NCBI GenBank assembly: GCA_003242645.1
Contig: QGVC01000061.1
Location: forward strand, 1 to 13,740
Direction of reading: 5' to 3'
DNA: 13,740 nucleotides
Source of the DNA: Pseudomonadota bacterium
GTDB lineage: Bacteria; Pseudomonadota; Alphaproteobacteria; Rhizobiales; Hyphomicrobiaceae
In this document: in pieces, positions 1 to 5,952 of the stretch
Position numbering within the stretch: position 1 is the stretch's first letter
How the letters are laid out: every line of letters begins with the position of its first letter
Position numbers and translations under genes: made by a program
The notes under the pieces: generated by a model
Told to the model about the DNA's origin: nothing
Database searches by the model: none
The model's input: the letters and a program-made list of their open reading frames with translations, nothing else

Positions 1-1449
1 GCCGTGGGGGATGGCGGTCACAATCGAGGGCTTAAACGGGGTATGGGGCGGCAGAAGGAGGAGGCGCGGAAAGCCTGGAAGGGCTCCGGCGAGGCCGCGA
101 CCGAGGCTGTGTGGTTCGAGCTGCGCGAGGAGGTCGGCGCCACCGAATTCCTTGGTTATGAAACGGAATCGGCGGAAGGCGTCATTCGTGGCATCGTGAA
201 GGACGGCAGCCGTGTCGATCGCCTGAAAGCTGGCGAGGAGGCTGCGATCGTTCTCAATCAGACGCCGTTCTATGGCGAGTCGGGCGGACAGGTCGGCGAT
301 ACGGGCGAGATCCGTGGCGCCAAGGGGGCGATCTTCCGCGTCACCGACACGCAGAAGAAGCTCGGCGACCTCTTCGTCCACTACGGCGTCGTCGAGAAGG
401 GGCAGTTCGCGGTTGGCGATGCGGTCGAGCTCGAGGTCGATCACGCGCGCCGTTCAGCCATCCGCGCCAACCATTCGGCGACTCACCTCATCCACGAAGC
501 GTTGCGGCAGGTGCTCGGATCGCACGTCGCGCAGAAAGGCTCGCTTGTCGCGCCCGATCGCCTGCGCTTCGACTTCTCGCATCCGAAGCCCATGACGGCG
601 GAGGAGTTGAAGAAGGTCGAGGATCTGGCGAACTCCATCGTCGCGCAGAACGTGCCGGTCGAGACGCACCTGATGTCGCTCGAGGAGGCGTTGGAAACGG
701 GTGCCATGGCGCTCTTCGGCGAGAAGTACGGGGATGAGGTGCGCGTCGTGTCCATGGGCCTGGCGCCTCCGGGCTCCAACCGGCCGTGGTCCATGGAGCT
801 GTGCGGCGGCACGCACGTGAAGCGCACCGGCGACATCCGCATTATCCGGATTATTTCCGAAGGCGCGTCCGCTGCCGGTGTGCGCCGCATCGAGGCGCTG
901 ACTGGCGATGGCGCGCGCGCTTACCTCAATCAGCAGGATGATCGCGTGCGCGAAGCTGCAAATGTGCTTCGGGTACGGCCTGATGACTTGGTCGATCGCG
1001 TCAAGGCGCTGATGGAGGAGCGGCGGACGTTGGAGCGACAGCTGGCGGATGCCAAACGCCAGCTCGCGCTGGGCGCGGGCGGCAATGGTGTGGCTGCTGC
1101 GGACGGCATCCGCACCATCGGCAACATCAAGCTGCTCGCGCGGAAAGTCGAAGGGCTCAAGCCGAAGGATCTCCGCGGGCTTGTTGACGACGGGAAGAAG
1201 AAAGTCGGCTCCGGCATCGTCGCCATAGTGGGCGTGACAGAGGATGGCAAAGCCGGCATTGCCGTCGGCGTGACGGACGATCTGACGAACACGTACAACG
1301 CCGTCGATCTCGTCCGGGCCGGTGCTGAGGTCCTGGGCGGCAAAGGTGGTGGCGGTCGCCCTGATATGGCTCAAGCTGGCGGGCCGGACGGCAGCAAGGC
1401 CCATCTCGCACTAGAGGCTATCGAGCGGCGGCTGAGCGGGGCCGCGTAA
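1..1449 (+). CDS. alaS: Alanyl-tRNA synthetase, C-terminal half (5' partial, apparent frameshift near base 43)
   Basis: Charges tRNA-Ala with alanine and, through its editing domain, hydrolyses mischarged Ser/Gly-tRNA-Ala in the cytoplasm. The aminoacylation domain lies outside the window; about 470 C-terminal residues of a roughly 880-residue protein remain. Seen here are the zinc-binding editing-domain motifs HSATH (both His codons at 472-486) and CGGTH (Cys at 802-804, His at 814-816), then a coiled-coil stretch (about 1000-1070) and the C-terminal DHHA1-type domain with its glycine-rich motif [16 protein letters not shown] near the end. The stop is TAA at 1447-1449. From base 43 onward frame 1 reads as normal AlaS ([12 protein letters not shown]...), but before it the family-like residues ([12 protein letters not shown]) are in frame 2. 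One base is therefore missing relative to an intact gene, or the window begins in low-quality sequence. Identification is secure; the frameshift's reality is not. Confidence 0.96.
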   Translation, partial: AVGDGGHNRGLKRGMGRQKEEARKAWKGSGEAATEAVWFELREEVGATEFLGYETESAEGVIRGIVKDGSRVDRLKAGEEAAIVLNQTPFYGESGGQVGDTGEIRGAKGAIFRVTDTQKKLGDLFVHYGVVEKGQFAVGDAVELEVDHARRSAIRANHSATHLIHEALRQVLGSHVAQKGSLVAPDRLRFDFSHPKPMTAEELKKVEDLANSIVAQNVPVETHLMSLEEALETGAMALFGEKYGDEVRVVSMGLAPPGSNRPWSMELCGGTHVKRTGDIRIIRIISEGASAAGVRRIEALTGDGARAYLNQQDDRVREAANVLRVRPDDLVDRVKALMEERRTLERQLADAKRQLALGAGGNGVAAADGIRTIGNIKLLARKVEGLKPKDLRGLVDDGKKKVGSGIVAIVGVTEDGKAGIAVGVTDDLTNTYNAVDLVRAGAEVLGGKGGGGRPDMAQAGGPDGSKAHLALEAIERRLSGAA

Positions 1450-1466
1450 CCATGGCCCTTGCTCAC

Positions 1467-1483
1467 CAGCTTTGCTCAAGCTG
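1467..1483 (+). terminator. Weak hairpin after alaS
   Basis: A 6-bp stem CAGCTT/AAGCTG with a 5-base loop lies 18 bases after the alaS stop and is followed by CTCATTTCTC, which is only mildly T-rich. It could be a weak terminator or attenuating hairpin. The stem is short, so this is a tentative call. Confidence 0.25.
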
Positions 1484-1608
1484 CTCATTTCTCGGCCGCG
1501 CGGGGGTGGAAAATTCGAACCTGTATTGAATTGGGACGAGGGCTAACCCGGTCTTAACCCTGCCTGAGCTCTGATGATCGACAGTGTCGTGTCAGTGGAG
1601 TTCGGGTT

Positions 1609-1929
1609 ATGCGTTTGTGGTCGGTTATCGCGCAGAGAAAACTGCTGCGCCGCGCCAGAATGCCCATTGGCATTCTCCTCGCGGTCTTTCTTTCCGGCTG
1701 TGCAACCTCATCCGAGTACGGCGAATATTGGACTGGCAGTGAGCGCGTCGCCATGGAGGATGACGGACTTCCTGCCCAACTTCCGCCACCCCTTCATCGG
1801 AAATCGGAAGTAGACGACCCCCGTGAGCCGTTCAGCCCGAACTACGGGCCACCGCCTCCGCCGTCGTTGCCCGCTGATTTGCCACCGGCGTTCCGCCGTA
1901 AGCTTATCAATGCGGTAAGTGTCTCGTGA
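1609..1929 (+). CDS. Small proline-rich lipoprotein, function unknown
   Basis: A 106-residue protein with a lipoprotein signal: a basic N-region (KLLRRAR), a hydrophobic core (residues about 19-27) and the lipobox LSGC at 28-31, so Cys31 should be acylated. The rest is short, polar and acidic (residues 32-75), then a proline-rich stretch (PNYGPPPPPSLP, about 80-92) typical of an extended segment spanning periplasm or cell wall. The ATG at 1609 is chosen because GGAG sits 8 bases upstream (1597-1600). The in-frame ATG at 1660 would remove every positive charge from the signal peptide and has no ribosome-binding site. It follows alaS in the same direction after a 159-bp gap. I do not recognise a named family; an inner- or outer-membrane-anchored envelope role is inferred from the signal alone. 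Confidence 0.72.
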   Translation: MRLWSVIAQRKLLRRARMPIGILLAVFLSGCATSSEYGEYWTGSERVAMEDDGLPAQLPPPLHRKSEVDDPREPFSPNYGPPPPPSLPADLPPAFRRKLINAVSVS

Positions 1930-1968
1930 TTTTGATCGGCGTCAATGCGGATGCAACTGAAACCCGGG

Positions 1969-1997
1969 TTGGATCTCGAGGTTATCCGTATTAGGGT
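1969..1997 (+). promoter_or_regulatory. Possible sigma-70-like promoter for the 2089 gene
   Basis: TTGGAT (1969-1974) and TAGGGT (1992-1997) are separated by 17 bases and lie about 90 bases ahead of the ATG at 2089. The -10 match is poor and promoters in high-GC alphaproteobacteria are loosely defined, so this is only a candidate. Confidence 0.25.
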
Positions 1998-2088
1998 ACT
2001 GCGATCACGTGGGGAAGCTCAGCAAAGAGACAGCGGTTCGTCGTTGGCCGAACCCTGAGCCGGCGCACAACTGTTCAGGAGTCTGAAA

Positions 2089-2436
2089 ATGACGAAGCGT
2101 CTGCTTTCCCTAGCGGCTGCTGCTGCCCTCCTCATCGTCGTTACACCAGGGCCGGAGGTCCGCGCTGCGGCTGCTAAAGTTCCGATGCTGAAGACCGAGG
2201 CGTCGGATATCGTCGAGGTTCGACATCGCAAATGGCGCGGATATTCTTACAAGAGGCGCCATTTCCGCCGCCATCACCATTGGCGCCACCGCCGCCATTG
2301 GCATCGCCACTGGCATGGGCCTCGGTTTGCGATTTATATCGGCGGGCCGAGGTGCGGGTGGCTGCGTCGTCGGGCAATACTGACCGGCAGCCGCTATTGG
2401 TGGCGTCGCTATTATCGCTGCCGCTATTGGTGGTAA
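2089..2436 (+). CDS. Small secreted Trp/Arg/His-rich protein
   Basis: A 115-residue protein with a Sec signal peptide (MTKRLLSLAAAAALLIVV) and a probable cleavage after VRA at residue 26. The mature part is very basic. It contains a His/Arg/Trp cluster (about residues 50-82) and a C-terminal segment with two Cys residues, of the form CGWLRRRAxxTGSxYWWRRYYxC. I recall this Cys-bracketed, Trp/Tyr-rich C-terminus from many small exported proteins of Hyphomicrobiales; its function is unknown to me. Envelope association or metal binding via the histidines is inference only. The start is supported by AGGAG at 2077-2081, 7 bases before the ATG. Transcription should stop at the strong hairpin at 2450-2480. 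The composition is extreme but the reading frame, signal peptide, ribosome-binding site and terminator together support a real gene. Confidence 0.8.
   Translation: MTKRLLSLAAAAALLIVVTPGPEVRAAAAKVPMLKTEASDIVEVRHRKWRGYSYKRRHFRRHHHWRHRRHWHRHWHGPRFAIYIGGPRCGWLRRRAILTGSRYWWRRYYRCRYWW
2391..2433 (+). repeat. 13-bp direct repeat inside the secreted protein gene
   Basis: CCGCTATTGGTGG occurs at 2391-2403 and again at 2421-2433. The repeats are 30 bases apart, so they are in frame, and both encode RYWW. This probably reflects internal duplication of a Trp/Tyr-rich unit. Confidence 0.8.
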
Positions 2437-2449
2437 GCAGGAATCCAAG

Positions 2450-2480
2450 CCGGGCCGAATTTTCGGCCCGGTTTTCTTTT
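2450..2480 (+). terminator. Strong intrinsic terminator
   Basis: Perfectly complementary arms CCGGGCCGAA (2450-2459) and TTCGGCCCGG (2462-2471), probably an 8-bp GC-rich stem with an AATTTT loop in practice, are followed directly by TTTTCTTTT (2472-2480). It lies 13 bases after the stop of the secreted protein gene and just before the convergent citrate synthase stop at 2490. The T-tract is on the + strand only, so it serves the rightward gene. Confidence 0.93.
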
Positions 2481-2489
2481 GGGCAGATT

Positions 2490-3635
2490 TCATCCGCGCT
2501 GATCAATAGGGACATAGTCCCGCGGCCCAGGGCCATTGTAGAGCGTCAGTGGCCGGATGAGGATGTTGTTGGACTGCTGCTCCAAGACCTGCACGGTCCA
2601 CCCCGGCACACGGCCGATGGCGAAAATCGGGACGAACAGATCGGTCGGAATGCCGTGCAGGTGATAGATCACGCCTGAGTAAAAGTCGACGTTGACGTTG
2701 ACGCCGTGGCGGGCGTAGGGCTCCATTTCCTTCACGAGCGCCTCTAGGATTTCGTACCACCGCGGCTCGCCCATTTCCTTCGACAGCCGCTTGACACCTT
2801 CGCGCATGTGACGCGCCCTCGGGTCCTCGGCGCGGTAAACGCGATGGCCGAAGCCGGTGATCGGCTCCTTTGCTGCGCGCTTTGCCTTCACATAGGCCGG
2901 CACGTTGGCGGGATCGCCGATCTCCTGCGCCATCTTCATCACGTCCTCCGCAGCGCCGCCGTGAGCCGGGCCGGAAAGTGCAGCGATGGCCGCTGTGATG
3001 GCGGCATGGATGTTGGCCTCGGTGCTGATCACGACACGGGCTGTGAAAGAGGAGGCATTCGAGCCGTGCTCGGCATGCAGCACAAAATCTGTGTCGAGCA
3101 ACCGCGCCGCATCTTGCGAAGGCTTCTCGCCCTTCAGCATCCAGAGGAAATTGGCGGCATGCGAGAGCTGCGGGTCGGGCGCAATCGGCGTGCGTCCTTT
3201 TCGGATCTGCTCATGCGCGGCAACGATCATCGGCACTTGGGAGGTCAGCCGTATGCCTTTGCGCAACGTCGCCTCGCGGCTGTTGTCCGCCGTCTCCGGA
3301 TCGAATGCTGCGAGCGCCGAAACAGCCGTACGCAGAACATCCATGGGATGGGCGTGCTTCACGACGGAGATGATGTCCAATACGGCCGGTGGGAGTTGAC
3401 GCGCCGCCTTGAGGTCCTCCTCAAACTTGACGAGCTGACTGCGGGTCGGCAGCTCACCATAGAGCAGCAAGTACGCTGTTTCCTCGAAGGTCGAATGCTC
3501 GGCGAGGTCATGAATAGAATAGCCGCGGTAGCGTAATTCACCCGCCTTTCCGTCGATAAATGTCGTGGGGGATCGCTCGAAGTAGACGTCCTTCAAACCA
3601 CGGTAGATCTTGGGCTCGTTGTCTGCGGCGCTCAT
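2490..3635 (-). CDS. Citrate synthase, short (2-methylcitrate synthase-like) type
   Basis: Condenses acetyl-CoA (or propionyl-CoA) with oxaloacetate to citrate (or 2-methylcitrate) in the cytoplasm. From the chosen start it has 381 residues, the length of the short dimeric bacterial class rather than the roughly 430-residue hexameric GltA class. Catalytic residues are visible: His225 in SGPAHGGA, His264 in GFGHRVY and Asp317 in NVDFYSG; the HAEHGSNAS stretch (187-195) is also typical. The ATG at 3635 is preferred to the in-frame ATG at 3692 because GGGAGG (3650-3645) stands 9 bases upstream and family homology begins there (IYRGLKDVYFERS). It is divergent from the phosphate acetyltransferase gene across 89 bp. 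Whether it acts as main citrate synthase, a second isoenzyme or a methylcitrate synthase cannot be told from sequence; no prpB or prpD neighbour is present, which argues mildly against a propionate role. Confidence 0.93.
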   Translation of the reverse strand: MSAADNEPKIYRGLKDVYFERSPTTFIDGKAGELRYRGYSIHDLAEHSTFEETAYLLLYGELPTRSQLVKFEEDLKAARQLPPAVLDIISVVKHAHPMDVLRTAVSALAAFDPETADNSREATLRKGIRLTSQVPMIVAAHEQIRKGRTPIAPDPQLSHAANFLWMLKGEKPSQDAARLLDTDFVLHAEHGSNASSFTARVVISTEANIHAAITAAIAALSGPAHGGAAEDVMKMAQEIGDPANVPAYVKAKRAAKEPITGFGHRVYRAEDPRARHMREGVKRLSKEMGEPRWYEILEALVKEMEPYARHGVNVNVDFYSGVIYHLHGIPTDLFVPIFAIGRVPGWTVQVLEQQSNNILIRPLTLYNGPGPRDYVPIDQRG

Positions 3636-3686
3636 AAGCTTGAACCTCCCTTCCGGAATTGCGATGCCAGTGAGGACGCGGGCGGC

Positions 3687-3703
3687 TGCCAACTGCCTGC
3701 CAA
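3687..3703. promoter_or_regulatory. 11-bp-spaced TGCCAA direct repeat between divergent genes
   Basis: TGCCAA occurs at 3687-3692 and 3698-3703, exactly 11 bases apart, or one helical turn. It lies between the citrate synthase and phosphate acetyltransferase genes. On the minus strand the first copy also gives a TTGGCA -35-like hexamer, 17 bases from TGGCAT (3669-3664). It may be an activator or repressor site; support is spacing and location only. Confidence 0.3.
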
Positions 3704-3724
3704 GGAGCTTTCGAGAGGGCCGAC

Positions 3725-4711
3725 ATGGACATCATTGCCGAGTGCAAGGCCTCGATTAGGGGGCGCGGGCTGAGGGTGATTCTTCCTGAAAGCGACGATG
3801 ACCGTGTGTTGCGTGCCGCGCGCCGTCTCCTCGATGAGGACTTGGCGCGGCCTGTGCTGCTGGGCGTGCCGGAGTCGATTGAAGGCAAGGCGGACGAGCT
3901 CGAGCTGTCCCTGGACGGCGTTGAAATCCGTAATCCCGATGGGGACCCGGATCTCGAAGGCCTCGCTGCCAAGATTGCCACCGGCCGGGAGCGCATGACG
4001 ACAGGCATGGCCATGCGATTGCTCCGCCGGCCGCTCTACTACGGCGGCGCTATGGTTGCCTCCGGCCAAGCAGCTGCCATGGTGGCCGGCGCCGCTAATC
4101 CAACGCGGCGTGTCATCGAAGCAGGGCTTATGACCGTTGGCCTGGCAGAGGGGGTCGCCACGCCGTCGAGCTTCTTCCTCATGCTGCTGCCCGCAACTCA
4201 CGACGGCGCTCCGCGGGCGTATGTCTTCGCCGATTGCGCCGTGAACGTGGACCCCGATGCCAGCACGCTGGCTGACATCGCGATCGCTTCCGCCGCCAGT
4301 GCCGAGGCGCTGCTGCATCAAGAGGCGAGAGTGGCGATGCTGTCCTTCTCCACCCACGGTAGCGCCAGCCATCCGATTGTCGAGAAGGTTCGCGCGGCGG
4401 TGGGCATTGTGCGCGAGCGGAAGCCCGACCTGAAAATCGACGGGGAGCTGCAGGCCGATGCGGCGCTGAATGGCACCGTCGCTGCCAAGAAGATCAAAGG
4501 GGAGAGCGCCGTGGCTGGCCGCGCCAACGTACTCGTGTTCCCGAACCTGGACGCGGGGAACATCGCCTACAAGTTGGTTCAGTATCTGGCCAACGCCCAG
4601 GCGATCGGACCTTTTCTGCAGGGTTTCGCCAAGCCTATCGCGGATCTCTCGCGCGGCGCGAGCGTCGACGACATTGTCGCCACAGCCGCGGTCACCCTTG
4701 CAAGGGCCTGA
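3725..4711 (+). CDS. pta: Phosphate acetyltransferase
   Basis: Interconverts acetyl-CoA plus phosphate with acetyl phosphate plus CoA in the cytoplasm. At 328 residues it is the single-domain class and lacks the N-terminal DRTGG/P-loop regions of long enterobacterial Pta. Family blocks are clear: an N-terminal ILPESDDDRVLRAA segment, YVFADCAVNVDP (about 167-178), SFSTHGSASHP (about 209-219), DGELQADAAL (about 241-250) and a C-terminal DLSRG...DD block. Ser309, Arg310 and Asp316 fall at the same numbers as catalytic or CoA-site residues described for the Methanosarcina thermophila enzyme, as I recall it. GAGAGGG (3713-3719) precedes the ATG by 5 bases. No acetate kinase gene follows. Phosphobutyryltransferase is a related alternative, but the motifs fit Pta better. 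No terminator for this gene was seen before the convergent gene at 4941. Confidence 0.93.
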   Translation: MDIIAECKASIRGRGLRVILPESDDDRVLRAARRLLDEDLARPVLLGVPESIEGKADELELSLDGVEIRNPDGDPDLEGLAAKIATGRERMTTGMAMRLLRRPLYYGGAMVASGQAAAMVAGAANPTRRVIEAGLMTVGLAEGVATPSSFFLMLLPATHDGAPRAYVFADCAVNVDPDASTLADIAIASAASAEALLHQEARVAMLSFSTHGSASHPIVEKVRAAVGIVRERKPDLKIDGELQADAALNGTVAAKKIKGESAVAGRANVLVFPNLDAGNIAYKLVQYLANAQAIGPFLQGFAKPIADLSRGASVDDIVATAAVTLARA

Positions 4712-4873
4712 GCGCTGGCGCCGCAGGATGGGCTTCGCTGGTCTGCTGGCAACCGCGCTCTGAATTCCCGGGATGGCGCCCATAGTCTAAAATCCGGGAC
4801 AAGTTGTCTCGAATATCGGATTGCATCTAGAAGGAGTCCGGGCGCCCCTGTCAATGCCGCTGAGCTCGGGCCC

Positions 4874-4903
4874 AAATAAAAAAAGCCGTGCAGGCTGCAC
4901 GGC
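4874..4903 (-). terminator. Intrinsic terminator of the 4941-5165 gene
   Basis: Arms GCCGTGCAG (4885-4893) and CTGCACGGC (4895-4903) are perfectly complementary; the innermost pairs must open to form the loop. Read on the minus strand the hairpin is followed by TTTTTTTATTT (4884-4874). It lies 37 bases past the stop of the leftward small gene. Confidence 0.9.
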
Positions 4904-4940
4904 GAGGAGTTTGGGATCTTAGTCTGGGGAATGTTCGCGA

Positions 4941-5165
4941 TCAGTTCTTTTTCGCGAAATGATCGCGGTAGACGATCTCGACCGCCTCCTGCGGAGGTAC
5001 CCCTTGCGCCTTGAGCCGCTCGTAGTGGTGAGCCGCCTCAATGCCGGTGCGAAGCGACGCGAAAAAGTCGCGGATCGCCTGTACCACGCCGCGCGGGCGG
5101 CCAGTTCTCGTGCCGGAGGACACAAAGTCCAAGGCAGAGTCGATCGTCGTATTTGGGGTGCTCAT
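4941..5165 (-). CDS. 74-residue helical cytoplasmic protein, function unknown
   Basis: A small protein without signal peptide or membrane segment. A polar N-terminus (STPNTTIDSALDFVSSGTRTGRP, about residues 2-24) is followed by a likely helical region (VVQAIRDFFASLRTGIEAA, about 26-44) and a short helix-turn segment (ERLKAQGVPPQEAVEIVYRDHF). I recall similar short proteins in Hyphomicrobiales but no named family. The ATG at 5165 is preferred to the in-frame ATG at 5249 because GAGG (5176-5173) sits 7 bases upstream and the extra 28 residues look unstructured. The upstream start would also lie inside the palindromic control region. Its own strong terminator, own ribosome-binding site and divergent placement next to the GNAT gene argue that it is a true gene. 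Its role is unknown. Confidence 0.7.
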   Translation of the reverse strand: MSTPNTTIDSALDFVSSGTRTGRPRGVVQAIRDFFASLRTGIEAAHHYERLKAQGVPPQEAVEIVYRDHFAKKN

Positions 5166-5217
5166 GATCAAACCTCGTTCGCTCTCCGGGCCTGTTCCGG
5201 CTCTCGGCTCATCGAAC

Positions 5218-5254
5218 TGGTATATGGCATACCACATTGCGTTGCACAATGTGG
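5218..5254. promoter_or_regulatory. Two adjacent operator-like inverted repeats
   Basis: The first is TGGTAT-ATGGC-ATACCA at 5218-5234 (6-bp arms, 5-bp spacer). The second is CCACATTG-7 bp-CAATGTGG at 5232-5254 (8-bp arms). They overlap by three bases and lie between divergent genes starting at 5165 (-) and 5289 (+). The TGG...CCA form with a short spacer resembles operators of GntR-family regulators, but no regulator gene is in the window. The second element also contains TGC-GTT-GCA at its centre. Confidence 0.6.
5221..5249 (-). promoter_or_regulatory. Possible promoter for the 4941-5165 gene
   Basis: On the minus strand TTGTGC (5249-5244) and CATATA (5226-5221) are 17 bases apart and would place transcription start about 50 bases before the ATG at 5165. 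The hexamers are embedded in the two palindromes, so a protein bound there would block the promoter. Confidence 0.35.
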
Positions 5255-5288
5255 CATTCTGTCTACCTGCTATTCGTGGTCTGCATAG

Positions 5289-5912
5289 ATGAGTTCTGCA
5301 CCCGGCCTATCTGGCTCGCCAAATGCCGTGACCATCGCACGGCTGAGGGAAGCACCAGATTCAGGGAGCGCTAGCGAGGCAATTGAGGCGATCTTCTTCG
5401 AGTCCAGTGGCCGGCGCTTCGACAACGAGGCCTCTCGGGCTGAGTTTCTTGAGCGGTGGCTGGGCCGCTACCTTACGCACTACCCGGAATATGTTTTCGT
5501 AGCGCTCGCTCCCGGAGGTGAGGTTGTCGGCTATCTCGTCGGTTGCCTCGATGATCCCGCCAGCAATCCTCTTTTTTCGGACATCTCCTATTTCGCCGAA
5601 TTCGCGCATCTGACGCGGAAGTACCCAGCACACCTGCACATCAATCTGACGGCCCGCTGGCGCGGTCAGGGGATCGGCAAGCGGCTTGTCGCGACTTTTG
5701 CAGAGTGTGCAGCGAAGGTCGGCGTTCCTGGCCTGCATGTGATAACGGCGGAAGGGCACCGCAATAACCGGTTCTATGTGGCGTGCGGATTTGTCCAGCT
5801 CGGCTCCGCCGTTTGGAACGGCAACCGAATCGCGTTCTTCGGCCGGGCGCTCGTACGGAGTGACGATTGTTCCCGCGATCCTGATCTTCCTCGATGCGAC
5901 CCGCTGGGGTAA
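5289..5912 (+). CDS. GNAT-family N-acetyltransferase
   Basis: A 207-residue GNAT protein that should transfer an acyl group from acyl-CoA to an amine in the cytoplasm; the substrate cannot be told. Seen are a central strand pair (YVFVALAPGGEVVGYLVG, about 69-86), the acetyl-CoA-binding motif A with the RWRGQGIGKRLVATF loop-helix (Q/RxxGxG/A type, about 123-137), and the motif B-like HRNNRFYVACGF segment (about 157-168). The last 20 residues are rich in Asp, Arg and Pro and look like a non-domain tail. The ATG at 5289 has no clear Shine-Dalgarno sequence; an in-frame GTG at 5328 has none either, so the start is uncertain. It stands 40 bp ahead of the GMC dehydrogenase in the same direction and the two are probably co-transcribed. 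Confidence 0.88.
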   Translation: MSSAPGLSGSPNAVTIARLREAPDSGSASEAIEAIFFESSGRRFDNEASRAEFLERWLGRYLTHYPEYVFVALAPGGEVVGYLVGCLDDPASNPLFSDISYFAEFAHLTRKYPAHLHINLTARWRGQGIGKRLVATFAECAAKVGVPGLHVITAEGHRNNRFYVACGFVQLGSAVWNGNRIAFFGRALVRSDDCSRDPDLPRCDPLG

Positions 5913-5952
5913 TGACGTTTCAACATGAGATGCCAGGGAGGAGCGAAACGCG

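Noticed and set aside
454..1404. Long antisense open frame within alaS
   Set aside because: It lies wholly opposite a well-conserved alaS sequence, has a composition typical of the reverse complement of high-GC codons and shows no domain.
2232..2678. Rightward open frame across the terminator
   Set aside because: It overlaps the secreted protein gene, the strong terminator at 2450-2480 and the 3' end of citrate synthase; no ribosome-binding site or domain is visible.
2808..3536. 242-residue open frame opposite citrate synthase
   Set aside because: It is antisense to conserved enzyme sequence, with no signal, domain or initiation site.
3636..3692. Upstream ATG extension of citrate synthase
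   Set aside because: The extra 19 residues are not family-like, and a good ribosome-binding site lies before the ATG at 3635.
3632..4783. 383-residue open frame opposite pta
   Set aside because: It is the complement of the pta coding sequence; its residues show only the composition bias expected from that.
4766..4799. TCCCGG...CCGGGA inverted repeat after pta
   Set aside because: It has only 6-bp arms with a 22-base spacer and no T-tract; it is likely to arise by chance in GC-rich sequence.
4854..4922. 22-codon open frame preceded by AAGGAG
   Set aside because: The AAGGAG is too far from the ATG, the frame runs through the minus-strand terminator, and the peptide has no features.
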